NCBI RefSeq assembly: GCF_020520425.1
Contig: NC_079490.1
Location: 7,750,001 to 7,814,000 of the forward strand
Direction: 5' to 3'
Source: Spinacia oleracea
Lineage: Eukaryota; Streptophyta; Magnoliopsida; Caryophyllales; Amaranthaceae
DNA: 64,000 bases
Below, piece by piece: positions 20,476 to 32,854 of the stretch; position 1 is the first letter of the stretch; each line of letters starts with the position of its first letter. The notes beneath the pieces were generated by a model. The model had not been told where the DNA came from and ran no database searches. It worked only from the letters and a program-made list of their open reading frames with translations. Both the position numbers and the translations under genes were made by a program.

Positions 20476-22663
20476 TTATCACAATATGTGAAGCTTCCTC
20501 GTTGGTATCATGACCGTAAAATATCACCTTAGCCTGCTCAACCCATCTGATTGACGGAGACATTGAAAATTGCTAGTTAGTTTTTCTACAATGAAATAGA
20601 AATCAACCACCTATTTATCTATTTGGAAGCTTGAAGAATTAAATGGCTTGAGATAATAAAAGAAACATAATCAAAGTGAAAATGAGTCAAGTGACCTTCT
20701 TCTACCTCCGACCTCCTCAACATTATTAATCTCTTGGTGAATAAATAGCTCAGACTCTTGAAATTGTGGCATGTCCTTAAGGATAAAGCTTCAAATTGGA
20801 CAAAACTGAACATACAAGCAGGATAATTTGGTGTACATGCCCATTGGAAACCAAGCACAATAGAATAATTAAATTCAACAATATAATTAATGGAAAAATA
20901 ATATTAATAATATCAAACTCTGTAGTTGAATTCGCCAGAACCATAGAAGGAGATAGAAAAAGATGGACCTCCTCCCTTCACACAAGCCATTGTTGGCACA
21001 TACCAGGCAATCCACCCGATGCTTTCATCCAAACATCAGATATGGGTTTTGTATCACACCGCTTTTCCATTTTGGATAAACATAAGTATGTCATTTGAAC
21101 TGTTGTTGTAACTGCAACCATGAAACAAATAATTAAGGTCCGATGCCAAATCCTTAAAATATAAATTGTTCATAAATCATAACTATAACCGAAAGACTAA
21201 ACTGAAGCCACCATTTGAATCATGAGCACCAAATTGGCGAGGTCATAGACTTTTATATGAAGAATAATATTGGGTTATACAAAGAGTTTTTCTCAATTAT
21301 TCAATTAATGGTCACAATTAAATTATCTAAAACGGTCAAATTAAACGTGGAAAGGTGAGAATCTGACAGATTAAATCAGTCGATAGAATGGCACATTGAA
21401 TTTGAATAAAAAAAATGAATTAATTAATTAGTAAATAAATGTTAAATCGATTGAAGGAGAAGAGGAAGAGGCTCAAGTAGTCTTAGAAAAAGGAAGAGTG
21501 AAGAGCAGAAGAGGGAGCGTTGAAGGAGAAGAGTGAAACAGAAAATAGGGAAAAAGTGACACGTGGAGATATGAGGTTAGTGGTTTGAGTTTTTAAATAC
21601 TAGGTATAGATTTTAACTTTTAAGGAAGAAAGCACATAACAATAAAGTGTTAGCATTGACAACTAACATTTCAATCTTTTTTATTAAAATGTTATTTTGG
21701 ATAAATTTACGTTACTATAGTAAAAGTAAATGAAAAACTAGTAAAAGTAAATGAAAATTTCATTTAAAGAGAAGCAGTTGGGGACCAGTTTGAAAAAATT
21801 GAATAATTACTAATATGCCATTAATGATACGAGAATCTTTTAGAGCATTCGATTTTGATGAACTAAGGACGCAAATAATTCTTAAATGGACCTGGTTATA
21901 CTATTTTTTTTTTGATGTTTTTATTAGAATTATTATGAAACAATATCAAATTGGTGTCATTAGTACATGTTATGCTTGAATAATGTGATTTTAAGACAAA
22001 ACTCTCTTTAAAAACATAAGGTTACTTTGATTCAAAAAATGGTTACTAGAATAAATTGTTAACGCAAGAAAAATCATTATTGTGGAATGTGGACCATGAT
22101 TCACGCAAGAAAAATGGTTACTAGAATAAATTGTTGTGGACCATGGTTCACGCAAGAAAAATTCACTTGGTTATTAATTCTCATTGTAGGGTGTGTTCTC
22201 ACTGGATCGAGATGAGTTACAGTGGTACTAATTTAATCCTCTTAAATTCTAAGTCACGTATAGTCTTCAATAAATATTATAAGATAGATCTGAAAATCAC
22301 AAAAGTGCTTAACTTTACTCTATATATTTAAATATAAAAATTATTTATCTTTAGTAGTCGTTGCAAACTGATAAAAAAAGAGGTTATTTTTTATTCATCT
22401 CCAAAGGATCATTCATGTGAATCTATCCCATCTCGACATCTCGTCATATTCATCATCCGTATAGTAGCCGCGGTAGACTCATGCCTAATCACAATCATAT
22501 AAGACATGTAATTTTTTGTTTTCAATGCGAATGAGCCACAAAAGTAATACAAATTGCAAATGGGGAAAGAGGAAAGAGGATTCGAACTTAAGACTTGTTG
22601 TATATATGCCTTCAATCTTAACCAATATGTTAAGACCTCATCGATTATTCAGTTAAGACATGT
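20476..22663. other. AT-rich region without supported genes
   Basis: Low-complexity and AT-rich DNA. A local tandem duplication (GGTTACTAGAATAAATTGTT...GGACCATGRTTCACGCAAG) lies at about 22038-22160. The open frame at 20796-21098 shows no family features. Confidence 0.4.
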
Positions 22664-22864
22664 AATATAACTCTCTACAACCAATTTCCTATTGGTTCAC
22701 TGGTGATTGGGGCTGAGTTTGGTATGGAGGACTGCGTGTTCGATCCCCCGCAACAACTATTAGGAGGAGACTGGAACTTTTTCCACTCATAACTTGCCCC
22801 GAATCCGGATTAGTCTAAAGGTGAACCAGATGTTAACACCCAAAAAAAATATAACTCTCTACAA
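22664..22864 (+). mobile_element. tRNA-derived SINE with 17-bp target-site duplication
   Basis: AATATAACTCTCTACAA flanks the element (22664-22680 and 22848-22864). The body, 22681-22847, has an A-box-like region (TTGGTTCACTGGTGATTGG) and a good B box (GTTCGATCCCC), the internal RNA polymerase III promoter, and ends in an A tail (CACCCAAAAAA). It has no coding capacity. It would be copied by LINE machinery like that present nearby. Confidence 0.9.
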
Positions 22865-23137
22865 TATTTGGCTTTCTTAATCATACAGCTCCTTTTCAAT
22901 GGATAAACATCATTTGATTACTTCCTAACATAAAATAAATGATTTTTTGTTAGAAATGGCCTTATATAAGCTTGTTTGTGTGAGAAATGACCATATATAA
23001 GAAAAGTGGCATTTTGGGACCTTAAACATTTTTTTTTTTGGCAAATAAAAATTGTTATTACTTACCAAGTATAAAGGGACACCAATACAACAAACACCCC
23101 TAGAGTTGTACCTTAACCAACAAGGAAGGCAACCTAA

Positions 23138-26100
23138 CTACTGAATGAACACCTTCATTCTATCATCACTCCTACAAGCAATATGAAACAAAATTCTACT
23201 AATTACAGCTTCACTCTGATCAAGAGTGTTCCTAAAAATCTTAGCATTCCTCTGTAACCAGATTGCATAGACAGCCTTAGTGAAAGCACAACTACAAACT
23301 TTAGCTCTAGATCTTTTACTCCTACTCTATTTTGCTGCCCAGTGACAAACATCCTGCCAATTGCTCCCTGAATAAGCTTCACCAATTCTTGCCAAGACTC
23401 CACTCCAGACTGCTTTAGAGTAACAACACTCAAAAAATAGATGTTGCAAAGTTTCATCCTGAGTCTGACACAGAACACACACCTTGTCAATCTGTAAATT
23501 CAATTTCACCAACCTATCTTTTGTGGCTAACCTGTTCTGAAGAGCTAACCAGGCTACAAAGGTAGCCTTTGGACTTGCCTTGCTGTTGCAAATTATCCTT
23601 TTCCAGATCACAGAACTACCTTGTTGCCTTAGATGCTTGTACATCTTATGAATACTGAATTTTCCCCCATGCACAAACTGATCAGGACCACCAGCATCAG
23701 TCAGAATTTCCCTACTAGCCCAAACTTTCCTTAAAGACCATGTCAACCCTTGAGGAATATCCATGGTCCAAAAATCCTTGTTCTTAACATAATACACATG
23801 TATCCATTTAATCCACAGCCTATCCTGTTTCATAGCAAGAGCCCAACAATGCTTGATTACAGCTGATTTATTCCACACAGTTAGATCTTTAAGATTCAAT
23901 CCACCACAATTCTTAGGAAGACACATAGACTCCCAAGCAACTGAGGCTTTCTTTGATTCTGCATCAGACCCAGACCATAAGAAGTTCCTGCAGATTCTTT
24001 GAATTTCTTTCATGACCTTTTTTGGCATTATAAATATCTGACACCAGTACAGCTGAATGCCAAAAAGAACAGACTTGACCAGCTGAAGCCTACCAGCATA
24101 AGTAAGCAATTTAGCAGCCCAACTTTTCACTCTAGCCACTTTCTTCTCAATCAAAGGTTTACAATCAGTGAAGCTAAGTTTCCTGGTTGTTAGTGGAACC
24201 CCTAAGTATCTAAAAGGAAATGTTCCTCTAGAAATACCCACAGTCTGCACAATCTGATCTGCAACCCCATCTGAAACTCCAGCAATATATACTTCACTCT
24301 TTTGCAAGTTTGCTTCAAGTCCAGAAGCTCTAGAAAACTTTGTAAAGGCATCAAAAATACCTTTTACAGAAGGAATATCAGCTCTAGCAAACATCAAAAG
24401 ATCATCAGCAAACATCATATGAGTGATGTTCAATTTCTTGCACCTAGGATGATACTTGAACCCCCTCCTTGTTTCCTACATCACCCAAACATCTAGAAAG
24501 ATACTCCATTCCCAAAGCAAATAGGTAAGGAGAGATTGGATCTTCTTGCCTAAGCCCTTTTTTGCAGGAATAGGTTTGGTTGGATGACCATTAATCAGGA
24601 TTGAATAAGAGACTGACTCAAGACACTGCATAATGCAGCCAATGAACACTGTAGGAAAGCCCAACTTTGCCAGCATACTCTGTAGGAAATGCCACTCTAA
24701 TGAATCATAAGCTTTTTTTAGATCCACTTTCACCATACATCTTGGAGAGATATTCTTCCTGGAATAACACTTAATCAACTCTGAAGCTAGTAAGATGTTA
24801 TCAGCAATATTTCTGCCAGGAATAAACCCAGCTTGAGCACATTGAACAACTTTCCCAATTACTTTTTGCATTCTTGTAGTTAGAATTTTAGAAATGACCT
24901 TATACATAACTGAACAACAAGCTATAGGCCTGAAATCCTTCACTGCAGTTGCATTCTGCACTTTAGGAATCAAGGTAACAGCAGTGTTGTTAATCTGTTT
25001 CAGCATCAGACCAGAGGCAAAGAATTCCCTAACAGCCATGTACATATCATCCTTCACAATCCCCCATGCTTTCTGAAAGAACATACTGTTAAAACCATCA
25101 AGCCCAGGTGCTTTATGGACATTGATACCTTTTATAGCCTCATCTATCTCCTTATCTGTAACTGGAAGAATAAGCATGTGTGCATCATCTGAGGTGAGTT
25201 GATTCCCATGTCTAACCAAAGGAACATCAATCCCAACCAAGGAAGAAACTGCAGTCCCAACCAGCTGCTTGTAAAACTGGCCATTTTCCTCCTGTATTTC
25301 AGCTTCAGTAGTGAGCTTCACCCCTTGAGTGTTGTATAAAACATCAATACTGTTTTTAGAGTATCTTTCTTTCATTGCACTGAAGAAAAACTTCGAATTA
25401 GAGTCACCTAATTGAAGCCACTGAATTCTTGACTTTTGCTTGTATGCACTTTCTTGAATTAACAAGAACTTTTTCAGATTACCCAGGCATTCTTTCTCCC
25501 TTTCCTGACAAGTAACATTGTGAGGGTCACTCATCAGAGCAGACTGAGCCATGTCTAGACCTACTCTCAACATTTCAGTCTTTTCATCAAGCTTGGCAAA
25601 CTCTTTACTATGAAGACTTTTCAACTTTACTTTAACCAGTTTGAGTTTACTCCAGACTCTAAACATAGCAGAACCATTAATCTCCCTCTCCCAGCACTCC
25701 TGAACTATTGGCAAAAATTTATCATGATCAGCCATATAGTTAAAGAATTTAAATGGCCTGCTCCTCTTAGGTACATTCACTTTATAACTCAATAGCAAAG
25801 GGGTGTGATCAGATAAACCAGGATTCAAATAATCCACTGTCACATCAGCAAAGGAAGCCTGCCACAGAGAGTTGGCAACAGCTCTATCAATTCTAGAGCT
25901 AATTCTATTATTGTCATGCCCTTTATACCAAGAGAACAGATGTCCACAGCTTTTCACCTCAGTCAAATCAGCAGAATCTAAACACTCTTCAAAATCAACA
26001 GTTTCATTTTGAGTAACTGGATTACCATTTATCCTGTCACCAGAACAGAGAACTGAATTGAAATTCCCCATTGCTAGCCAAGGAATAGTACTTGATCGCA

Positions 26101-26479
26101 ACCCTTTTAGTGTGGTCCAAAGTGGCCTTCTTGTCTCAATTGTATGTAAACCATAAACAGTAGTGAAAGCAACATTAAAGCTGAAACTCTTTGCAGTGAT
26201 GAAACCATGAATAGTTTGTTCAGTTTTAATCACAAGTTGAAAGGTTAAAATGTTCTTTTTCCACCCAAGCCATATCCTCCCTTTAGGAGAATACTCATAA
26301 TTAGTAATCCAGCTCCAATCCTGACCTAACTTTTCCTGAATCTTCTTACTATTCTTCTCCTTAACTCTTGTTTCCAATAATGCCACAACACTGACACTAT
26401 TATTCACCAACAACTTTTTAAGCTCCCCTACCTTCTTTGGATCATTTAGACCCCTCACATTCCATGTACAGCAATTCAT
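23138..26479 (-). pseudogene. LINE ORF2: endonuclease, reverse transcriptase, zf-RVT
   Basis: The frame from ATG at 26479 to TAG at 23138 would give 1113 residues. The N-terminus is an AP-type endonuclease (NCCTWNVRGLNDPKK, LLETRVKEKN, WLAMGNFNSVL, SSRIDRAVAN, LSDHTPLLL). RT follows (DFRPIACCSVMYK, GFIPGRNIADN, MVKVDLKKAYDSLEW, MMFADDLLMFA), then a zf-RVT region (SPKATFVAWLALQNRL, CVLCQTQDETLQHLFFEC). There is no RNase H domain, unlike the other LINEs here. Lesions: a 1-nt loss near 24545 and a 1-nt gain in a G run near 24460 shift about 85 nt covering the RQGDP segment, and TAG at 23327 cuts off about 60 C-terminal residues. All lesions are recent-looking. ORF2 starts inside the stop of ORF1 (ATGA), which suggests reinitiation. 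Confidence 0.88.
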
Positions 26480-28041
26480 ATATCAGGTTCTAGGTGCCTT
26501 TCCCCTCCCTCCTCTCCATTTTCATCAAAAGAGAAGTCCCTAGTTACAGCCTGAACTTGGGCTAACCCAAGCATTTGACTAGGGGTCCTAATAATCTTCC
26601 TCCTCCTTGAAACAACCCTCCACCCATCATCCTGTGTAGGTGGATTATTCACCACTTGACCATCCACCACTGGAGTGACTGCTGGCTCAGAAATATCAGT
26701 TTGAACACCCTCAGTTGGAACACTACAAACAGGTTCTGTATCCTCAGGAGTAACCTGTTTTGGTTGCCACACCTTTTTCACCTTCCTCTGAGCTTGAACT
26801 GCTGGTTTTCTTGTAGCCTTCTGAGTTTCAGTGCCACACACATGTCCAACCAGTTTGCATTTTCAAAATGGGGGGAGCCAATCATAAACAATTGGTTGAA
26901 TGAATGTCACACCACTAGGATCTTGCACCAACACCTGTCTTTGCACTGGCTTTGTAACATCAACCTCAATAAGCAACCTTGCAAAGGAAACCCTCAATTG
27001 CTTTGAGGTACATTCATCTGCAAAGAGTGGAACACCAATAACACTTCCAATTCTACTCAATGAGTCTGAACCCCAACAGTTCAGAGGTAGGTTAGGCAAC
27101 CTAACCCACAAAGGAATCACCCTCAAGATTTCCTCCTGGAAATTGAACTTTGCAGCCCAAGGTTTCACAATCACTGGTCTATTGAAGAAGGAATATGGCC
27201 CTGCCATTAGAACAACATCTCTATCTTTCTTAGAGCTAAATCGAACAATAAAGTAACCTTCATCATGAAGGAACACTTTAGGTGTTGCAACATTAACCCA
27301 CTCTTTAGCTATGAATCTAATAACAGCACCAATCGATGGCTTGTTCCCCACCACATACATAACAATTGAACAATCCCACAAATTTGCCATTTTGTCCAGA
27401 TGTAGTTTATCAAGCAGTGCAACTGGTTTTCCATATAAAATGGTAGGAGAAATGGAAGAGAGAGATGTACCCTTTGCAGTAAGTGAGGGATTTGCTCCAG
27501 TGACAATATTAGCCCAAGATTGTTGTGGTTCCTTGCTCACAGGTTCAACATACAAAGCATCTTCATGTTGTACACCATGCTCTGTTTCTCCATCTTCATT
27601 TTGGGGAATAAAACCACTCCTATGAATACTCCATGAACCATCACGGTTCTGTAGGATGTCCTCGTCGTCTTTGCTACCATTCCACTTTGCAGTTACACCC
27701 TTTCTTGCAGTCGAAGAAACCGCAAGGTTCTCCACCATTAATGGCGGATGAACATGAGAGATCTGGGAAACAGGAGAGGGTTGTCGAACAGCATAGTGGT
27801 AAGCTTTTATCACCTCCATTAATTCCGGCGACGGCGGCCCATTGCTTGGGTGTGGTGGCACCGGCCTATCCAGTGGAGGATCTGTCATCTCATTTTCAAA
27901 ACTGGGTATCACCGTTCTCTTCTGGTTCTGGTTTTGAGGTCGCGAAATCTTCTCCAATGGTAGTTTCGAGTGAGCCTCGTGTATGGCTGAAGCCTCAGTT
28001 GCTTGCGTCTTCTTCTTCCTCGGCATTGTGAAAGTGCGCAC
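26476..28041 (-). pseudogene. LINE ORF1: DUF4283 plus broken zinc knuckle
   Basis: The frame of 522 codons starts at 28041. It has a basic, proline-rich N-terminus, WANIVTGANPSLTAKG, then a DUF4283 RNA-binding-like domain (SIGAVIRFIAKEW, VFLHDEGYFIVRF, IVKPWAAKF, PLWVRLPNLPLNCWG, ADECTSKQL, RLLIEVDVT). At the expected start of a CCHC knuckle the usual PPFC-x2-C reads PPF-stop-KCKLVGHVC, because TGA at 26863 replaces the first cysteine. The same frame then continues to 26476 with a Lys/Pro-rich tail (RRRKIIRTPSQML). ORF1 binds LINE RNA as a chaperone in L1 elements. This copy lacks the knuckle unless the stop is read through. Confidence 0.88.
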
Positions 28042-28066
28042 GTTAGCAAATATACCTTAACATGCA

Positions 28067-28085
28067 CCCCCCCCCCCCCCCCCCC
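28067..28085. repeat. Poly-C run (19 C)
   Basis: An uninterrupted mononucleotide run directly upstream of the LINE 5' end. Length may vary between sequencing reads. Confidence 0.9.
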
Positions 28086-30062
28086 ATGGCTAGAGAGAAG
28101 CGAGATTTTATTTCCATCAAATTTTATTTTTTCCAAAATTCAAATGCTTTAAACAAAAAAAATAAAAAAATAATAGAGGTGACTAGGACCACTTGCTGGA
28201 TTATTGTAGTTGACTCTTATTTCACGCATTGACGTGCACATGTGGCAACCGGAAATCGACACGTGGCATATTATTGATAAAAAAAATTAAAATTAAAATT
28301 CTTTTCCCCCCAATTTCATCCAAAACCCAACTGGCCTCTAATATTAAAAAAATATATAAATTGGTTTCATTTTCTCTCTCCCGTGGCTCGACGCCATGGC
28401 AAGGAACAGAGGAATTTTGATGGCAACACAAATTCACCCCTATTTTCCACAGTTGCTATATATAACCTTTAATTAATTTAACGCACCCCGTAAAAAATCA
28501 AAAATACCTTTTTATTTTTTTTGAATCTCCCGCAACCTGAATCTCTCTCTGAAACTGAAACACTCTCAAGCTCCCCATACTTTTTGTTTCCTCGGTTCGT
28601 GGATTAATAGCACAAGAAAATTGAAGAACCAGAAAGAAAGAAAGAGGCGTTCAACACCAATCGTGCTCATCAAGAATCAATCTCATCAGGGTTTCAGTCA
28701 CAAAATCAATCTCATCAAGAATCTCCGCTACAAGGTGCGTCTTTGAACTCCACCTATGACTCAAAATTGGAACTGTGCGTCTTCGAACTCCACCTATTCA
28801 TCAAGGTTTCAGTTGTTCGTGTTTTGATGCTCAAAATTGGAATTAGGTTTTCATGTTTATTAATTAGCATTATAGATTTCAGAATTTTGAATTAGGAAAT
28901 TGTGAATTTGAATTAGGAATTTGAATTGGGAATCAGGTTTCAAGGTTGGTTGAATTAGGAATTCGAATTGGCAATTAGGTTTCATGTTGTTCACGAACTA
29001 TATGCATATGGTGGTGATTGTTCCAAAAATCTTTGTGAATTCCTCAAAACAAAAATTGAATTTAATGGTTATTGATAGATTACAAATTTATTCCAGATAT
29101 TCGGGTATTTTCTTGATAGTATTGATAGTATTATTTTTTTCCTAATAGATTACAAATTTTGTATGGTTGGGGTGTAATGTAGTAGTATGTTTTGTGTAGT
29201 TGGGATGAAATAGTACATCTAATTTCATGTGTTATGTCTAAAGTATATAATACCATTTCATATGATGTATCCGAAATAGGTTAGAAAACTTCATATGCTT
29301 CATTCGAATTAGACGAACAAACATCTTGATCATCTATACGATATTTGATTGTTTGTATCTGCAGTTCTGGTTTTTTTGTTGGAGCTAGAAATTCATTGAT
29401 ACCTTAAACTAGATAGAACAATGTGATGATTAATTCAGTTTCTTAGTGTATTACTGAATTTTAGTCTTCTTGTTGGTCGGTTGAGTTCTGACCCTCCCCT
29501 TTTGTTGCAACACCCTTTCTTTCTGTTGAAAACATTAGATGTCTATCCATTATTTTCCATGTTGTTATCTATGGTTTGTTGCTTATGTTATTCCTTGTTT
29601 TTCGTGATATCCATCTCTGCGTCTAAGATGGCAGCAGAATTTCAAGTAAACCGAAGCTTCTTATCTTTAAGTAATATATGAAGAGAGGGGAGGTAATGCT
29701 TTTGTTTTGGTTGAATTTGGATTGTGTTCTCTGTTTCCGTTTATACACTTATACTGCAGTCTGCATAAATAAGAAACAAATTGGTGATGTCACAAACTAT
29801 TTTCAAGTGCTTTTTTGGTTACTTGTCTAATGAGGCAAAACATTGGTAACTTTGTTCTTCATTTTCTTTTAAATTTTACCATGTATTCCTGTATGTTTAC
29901 TATGATTAGCACTATTATGATTGATGTATGTACAACATATTAATGGTTCATGTGCTAATGTTAACTTATTTAGTCAGACTCATAATATTGAATTGCTGTC
30001 GGAGATTCTGCTTCTTTGAACTCAGAGTTAGCCTGAATATGATTTCTCTTTTCTTTCAAAAT
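28086..30062. other. No coding gene found; possible untranslated first exon near 28.5-28.7 kb
   Basis: A G-box-like GACACGTGGCA lies at about 28258. A CT-rich, leader-like stretch (28540-28735) ends in ACAAG|GTGCGT, which looks like a splice donor, but no convincing coding exon follows before the element at 30072. A 38-bp-spaced duplication of GTGCGTCTTYGAACTCCACC lies at 28735-28796. It may be the leader of a truncated or non-coding gene. Confidence 0.3.
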
Positions 30063-30995
30063 TATCTGAAACGGAAATGATAAAGGTCGCAACATGCGAC
30101 CTTTAAGCCGTGTCACAGTGGTGACACGGCACGCCTATGTGTCATAAATATATTTGGAAACTAAAATATGTAGATTATGTAACCTATTATACATGTTACA
30201 AAAAAGGTAGGAAATCTTACTGAATATTTTAATTTACAAATTGAATAATGTAATTTTTTATTTCAAAAAAAATAATTCTAATTTGTATAGGAAATTAGGA
30301 AAAATAATACTTTTAATTATTTATATTATATAGGAAATTAAAATGAAAAATAGTTATATTAATTTATTACTTAGAAAATAGAAAAATGGGTGTGATGTTG
30401 AAGGAAAAGATGGGTGCCGTTCTTTTCCCATACAAGTTAGAATCATTTTTTCTTCTCCTATACAAATGGGTTTGATGTGGAAGTGTCGTTCTTCAATTCC
30501 TCTCTAGATAAACTAAAGCATGATGCGGTGACCGGGGTGTAGTGAGGCTGGGAGATGAACGGCCCTTCTATTACAAAAAAGACCTAATTAAAACTAATCT
30601 CATCATTAAAATTAAAATAATATTTTAAATTTTTAGTTACTTAAAATATATCAGTAGATTATAAATTAGTGTATTTTTTAAATTAAATTGATGTATTTTT
30701 TAAATTGCTCAAAAATATATTATTAGATTATAATTTTTATTCTTTTAATTTGTAATTTATAAGATAAAAGGAAATATATATTTACTATAAATATAATAAA
30801 TATTTGTTTCCTTCTTTGTATCGACTGCCTTATTTATATATTTTCATAGTAAAAATATTAAATTGATAGTAAAAAAAAAATTGATGACGTGTTGTCTACA
30901 TGGCGCCTATATGTACCAATGAAATGCCGACACGTAAGATTGCGACAAAAAAATGTTGTCGCAACTTACGACCTATATCATCGCCCTATCTGAAA
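30063..30995. mobile_element. Mutator-like non-autonomous element with 9-bp target-site duplication
   Basis: TATCTGAAA occurs at 30063-30071 and 30987-30995. The body (30072-30986, 915 bp) starts CGGAAATGATAAAGGTCG and ends CGACCTATATCATCGCCC, which are inverted repeats. Palindromes follow inside each end (GGTCGCAACATGCGACC, GTGTCACAGTGGTGACAC, TTGCGAC...GTCGCAA). The interior is AT-rich without a transposase. A 9-bp duplication is typical of Mutator-like elements. Confidence 0.8.
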
Positions 30996-32248
30996 TTAGA
31001 CTACGCTTAAATTGGCGATTTATAAATTAGCTCAATTAGCTAGCTTTATAAGAGGTCTATGAAGTGTTAGCAAAGACTTCTTTTAAGATTTCAAAACCAG
31101 AAAACAGAAATTACCTGAATCGGCATGACCGGTACGATTGGTAATTTGATGAATGCTTTGCGAATAATTAGATTTTGTTTTGCGAGATTATGACAAATAT
31201 TGTAGTCTTCAAACTCAAATTGTATATTCTTGATTAATAATAACGCATATATATAGGACAACATGTTAGACTCCTCATCCTACTTCAATAATGAAGTCTA
31301 ATAGTACTCTAAATCTTATTATAATTAATTTTGAGGCATGAGTTCAATTTGTAATTTTTTTAATGTGTGTTCCCACGAATTACTAGTTTTAATTCCGAAC
31401 CCAAGGAGAAAATTCTGGCACAACCACTGCCTATATCGACTGTATTATTTTTCATTCACGAGGATTCATGATCAAAGTTTTTAAAATCTAACCCAAACAA
31501 TTGATATAGGGTAATATTTTAAGGGGGAATTGAGTATTAACAAAAGCTTTTTTTTACCGAATCTTTTACCATAAAAGAAAAAACACAAGAAAAATCAGAA
31601 ATTACCTGTTGAGGCATGACTGGTAAGTTTTGAAGCGTTGTTGGAGGGTTTCTTTAGGGATTCAATGTGTCGAGGTGTTCTATTGGAAATTTGATTGATG
31701 CTCTGCAATTAATTAGATTTTGTTTTGCAAAGATTATAATAATAAGTTTGAATTTAAAGAAAATCGAAATCAAGCACTTACATGACTGAGGTTGTTGAGG
31801 GTCGAACAAAACTTTGCCCAGATATAAAATCATAAAAGGAGACTTATTCAATGTTTGAGTAACGGATCATAGGGCTTTATCCACTTATAAGACCTTGCCT
31901 ACCTTATTTAACTTTACTAAAAAAAACTTTATTAGGCTAACTTTTGGTCAACATGAGTTCTCTAGACGATTCAGACTCAATATATTGACTACTTTTAAAG
32001 AGAAATTTTATACTTAGTAGAATTTTATGAGCTCTTAAAAAAAAAAATCCGGTCTCGCTACTAAAGTAGAAGAGTAGTATTTATAGAAGATGAAGACTCC
32101 TTAATGGACTTGATAGGTTTGGGCTCAGGCCCATTTCGTGACTTGAGAGTCTTTAACCTTGGTCCACTTGATATTTGTTTATTTTGGGTTAACAATACGA
32201 ACTCGGCAACTTTTGTGTAAAACCGCCTTACCGGAAATAACACTTTGA
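30996..32248. other. AT-rich region with a direct duplication (31094-31200 / 31587-31735)
   Basis: CAGAAATTACCTG...GGCATGACYGGTA, GAAATTTGATKRATGCTYTGC and TTAGATTTTGTTTTGC appear in the same order in both copies, at different spacing. No coding exon was identified. Confidence 0.4.
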
Positions 32249-32362
32249 TTGTTTAACTAATTGGTTCTATTGCTTAACTAATTATTTTCATTGTTTAACT
32301 AATTTGTTTCAGTGCTTAACTAATTAGTTCAAGTGTTTAACTAATTAATTTCATTGCTTAAC
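32249..32362. repeat. Minisatellite, about 21-bp unit, 5-6 copies
   Basis: The unit TGCTTAACTAATTAGTTTCAT, with small variants, is repeated head to tail. The odd and even copies differ at the TGCTTAAC / TGTTTAAC position, which suggests a 42-bp higher-order unit. Confidence 0.8.
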
Positions 32363-32652
32363 TTATATGACATCAAGGTGATCTTTTATGCAAGACCATC
32401 TTATATAAAAGTTTGTAATACAAACTAGCCCCAAAAGCATACAACCCAAATTATATTTGAGTAATTTGGACTTAAGTGCACTGGACGGCTTTATTGGACC
32501 TTATTTAAAGTACGTTTTATTATATTATTCATAATCGTTTACTCTTTTAGTCTTTAGAATATTTATAGTCCTCTACCCGTTTCTGAAAGATATTCCCATT
32601 TGCATAGCCCATTTTGTATCATTAATATACTTCGTATTTGATTACTACCAAG
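32363..32652. other. Spacer; nothing recognised
   Basis: AT-rich DNA without coding, repeat or element ends that I can support. Confidence 0.4.
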
Positions 32653-32653
32653 A

Positions 32654-32684
<31 letters not shown>

Positions 32685-32685
32685 A
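32653..32685. repeat. (AAAT)n microsatellite
   Basis: About eight consecutive AAAT/ATAA units, likely length-polymorphic. Confidence 0.9.
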
Positions 32686-32742
32686 GGCCCCAAAGTTTAT
32701 ATTCAATTTCATTGAGAATTATTGTAGAAATTTAGTACGGAG

Positions 32743-32854
32743 TACACTCTTCGTCCCTTTTTTACTTTTTACGAATGAGTGTGGTAACTTGTTGAACTCA
32801 GTGAGAAAGTTACCACATCGGAATATATGTCAATCTTTTAGGGCGGATGAAGTA
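32743..32854. mobile_element. Short Stowaway-like MITE (108 bp)
   Basis: The body 32745-32852 begins CACTCTTCGTCCCTTTT and ends TTTTAGGGCGGATGAAG between TA dinucleotides, with a central GGTAACTT...AAGTTACC stem. The ends are imperfect inverted repeats. Confidence 0.5.

Larger units (their letters stand above)
23029..28053 (-). mobile_element. Near full-length L1-type LINE (ORF1 + ORF2)
   Basis: The element reads leftward: ORF1 28041-26476, ORF2 26479-23138, a short 3'UTR and a poly-A tail seen as an 11-T run at 23029-23039. The 5' border is uncertain. ACCTTAAACA precedes the T run and ACCTTAACA lies at 28054, a weak candidate target duplication. A run of 19 C (28067-28085) sits just outside. 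The coding lesions are few (see the ORF entries). Confidence 0.85.

Noticed and set aside
23016-28063. Target-site duplication ACCTTAA(A)CA for the - strand LINE
   Set aside because: The match is about 10 bp with an indel and leaves almost no 5'UTR; kept only as a weak candidate.
32241-32370. CRISPR-like array of repeats
   Set aside because: Units are contiguous without unique spacers and the sequence is a plant nuclear region; it is a minisatellite.
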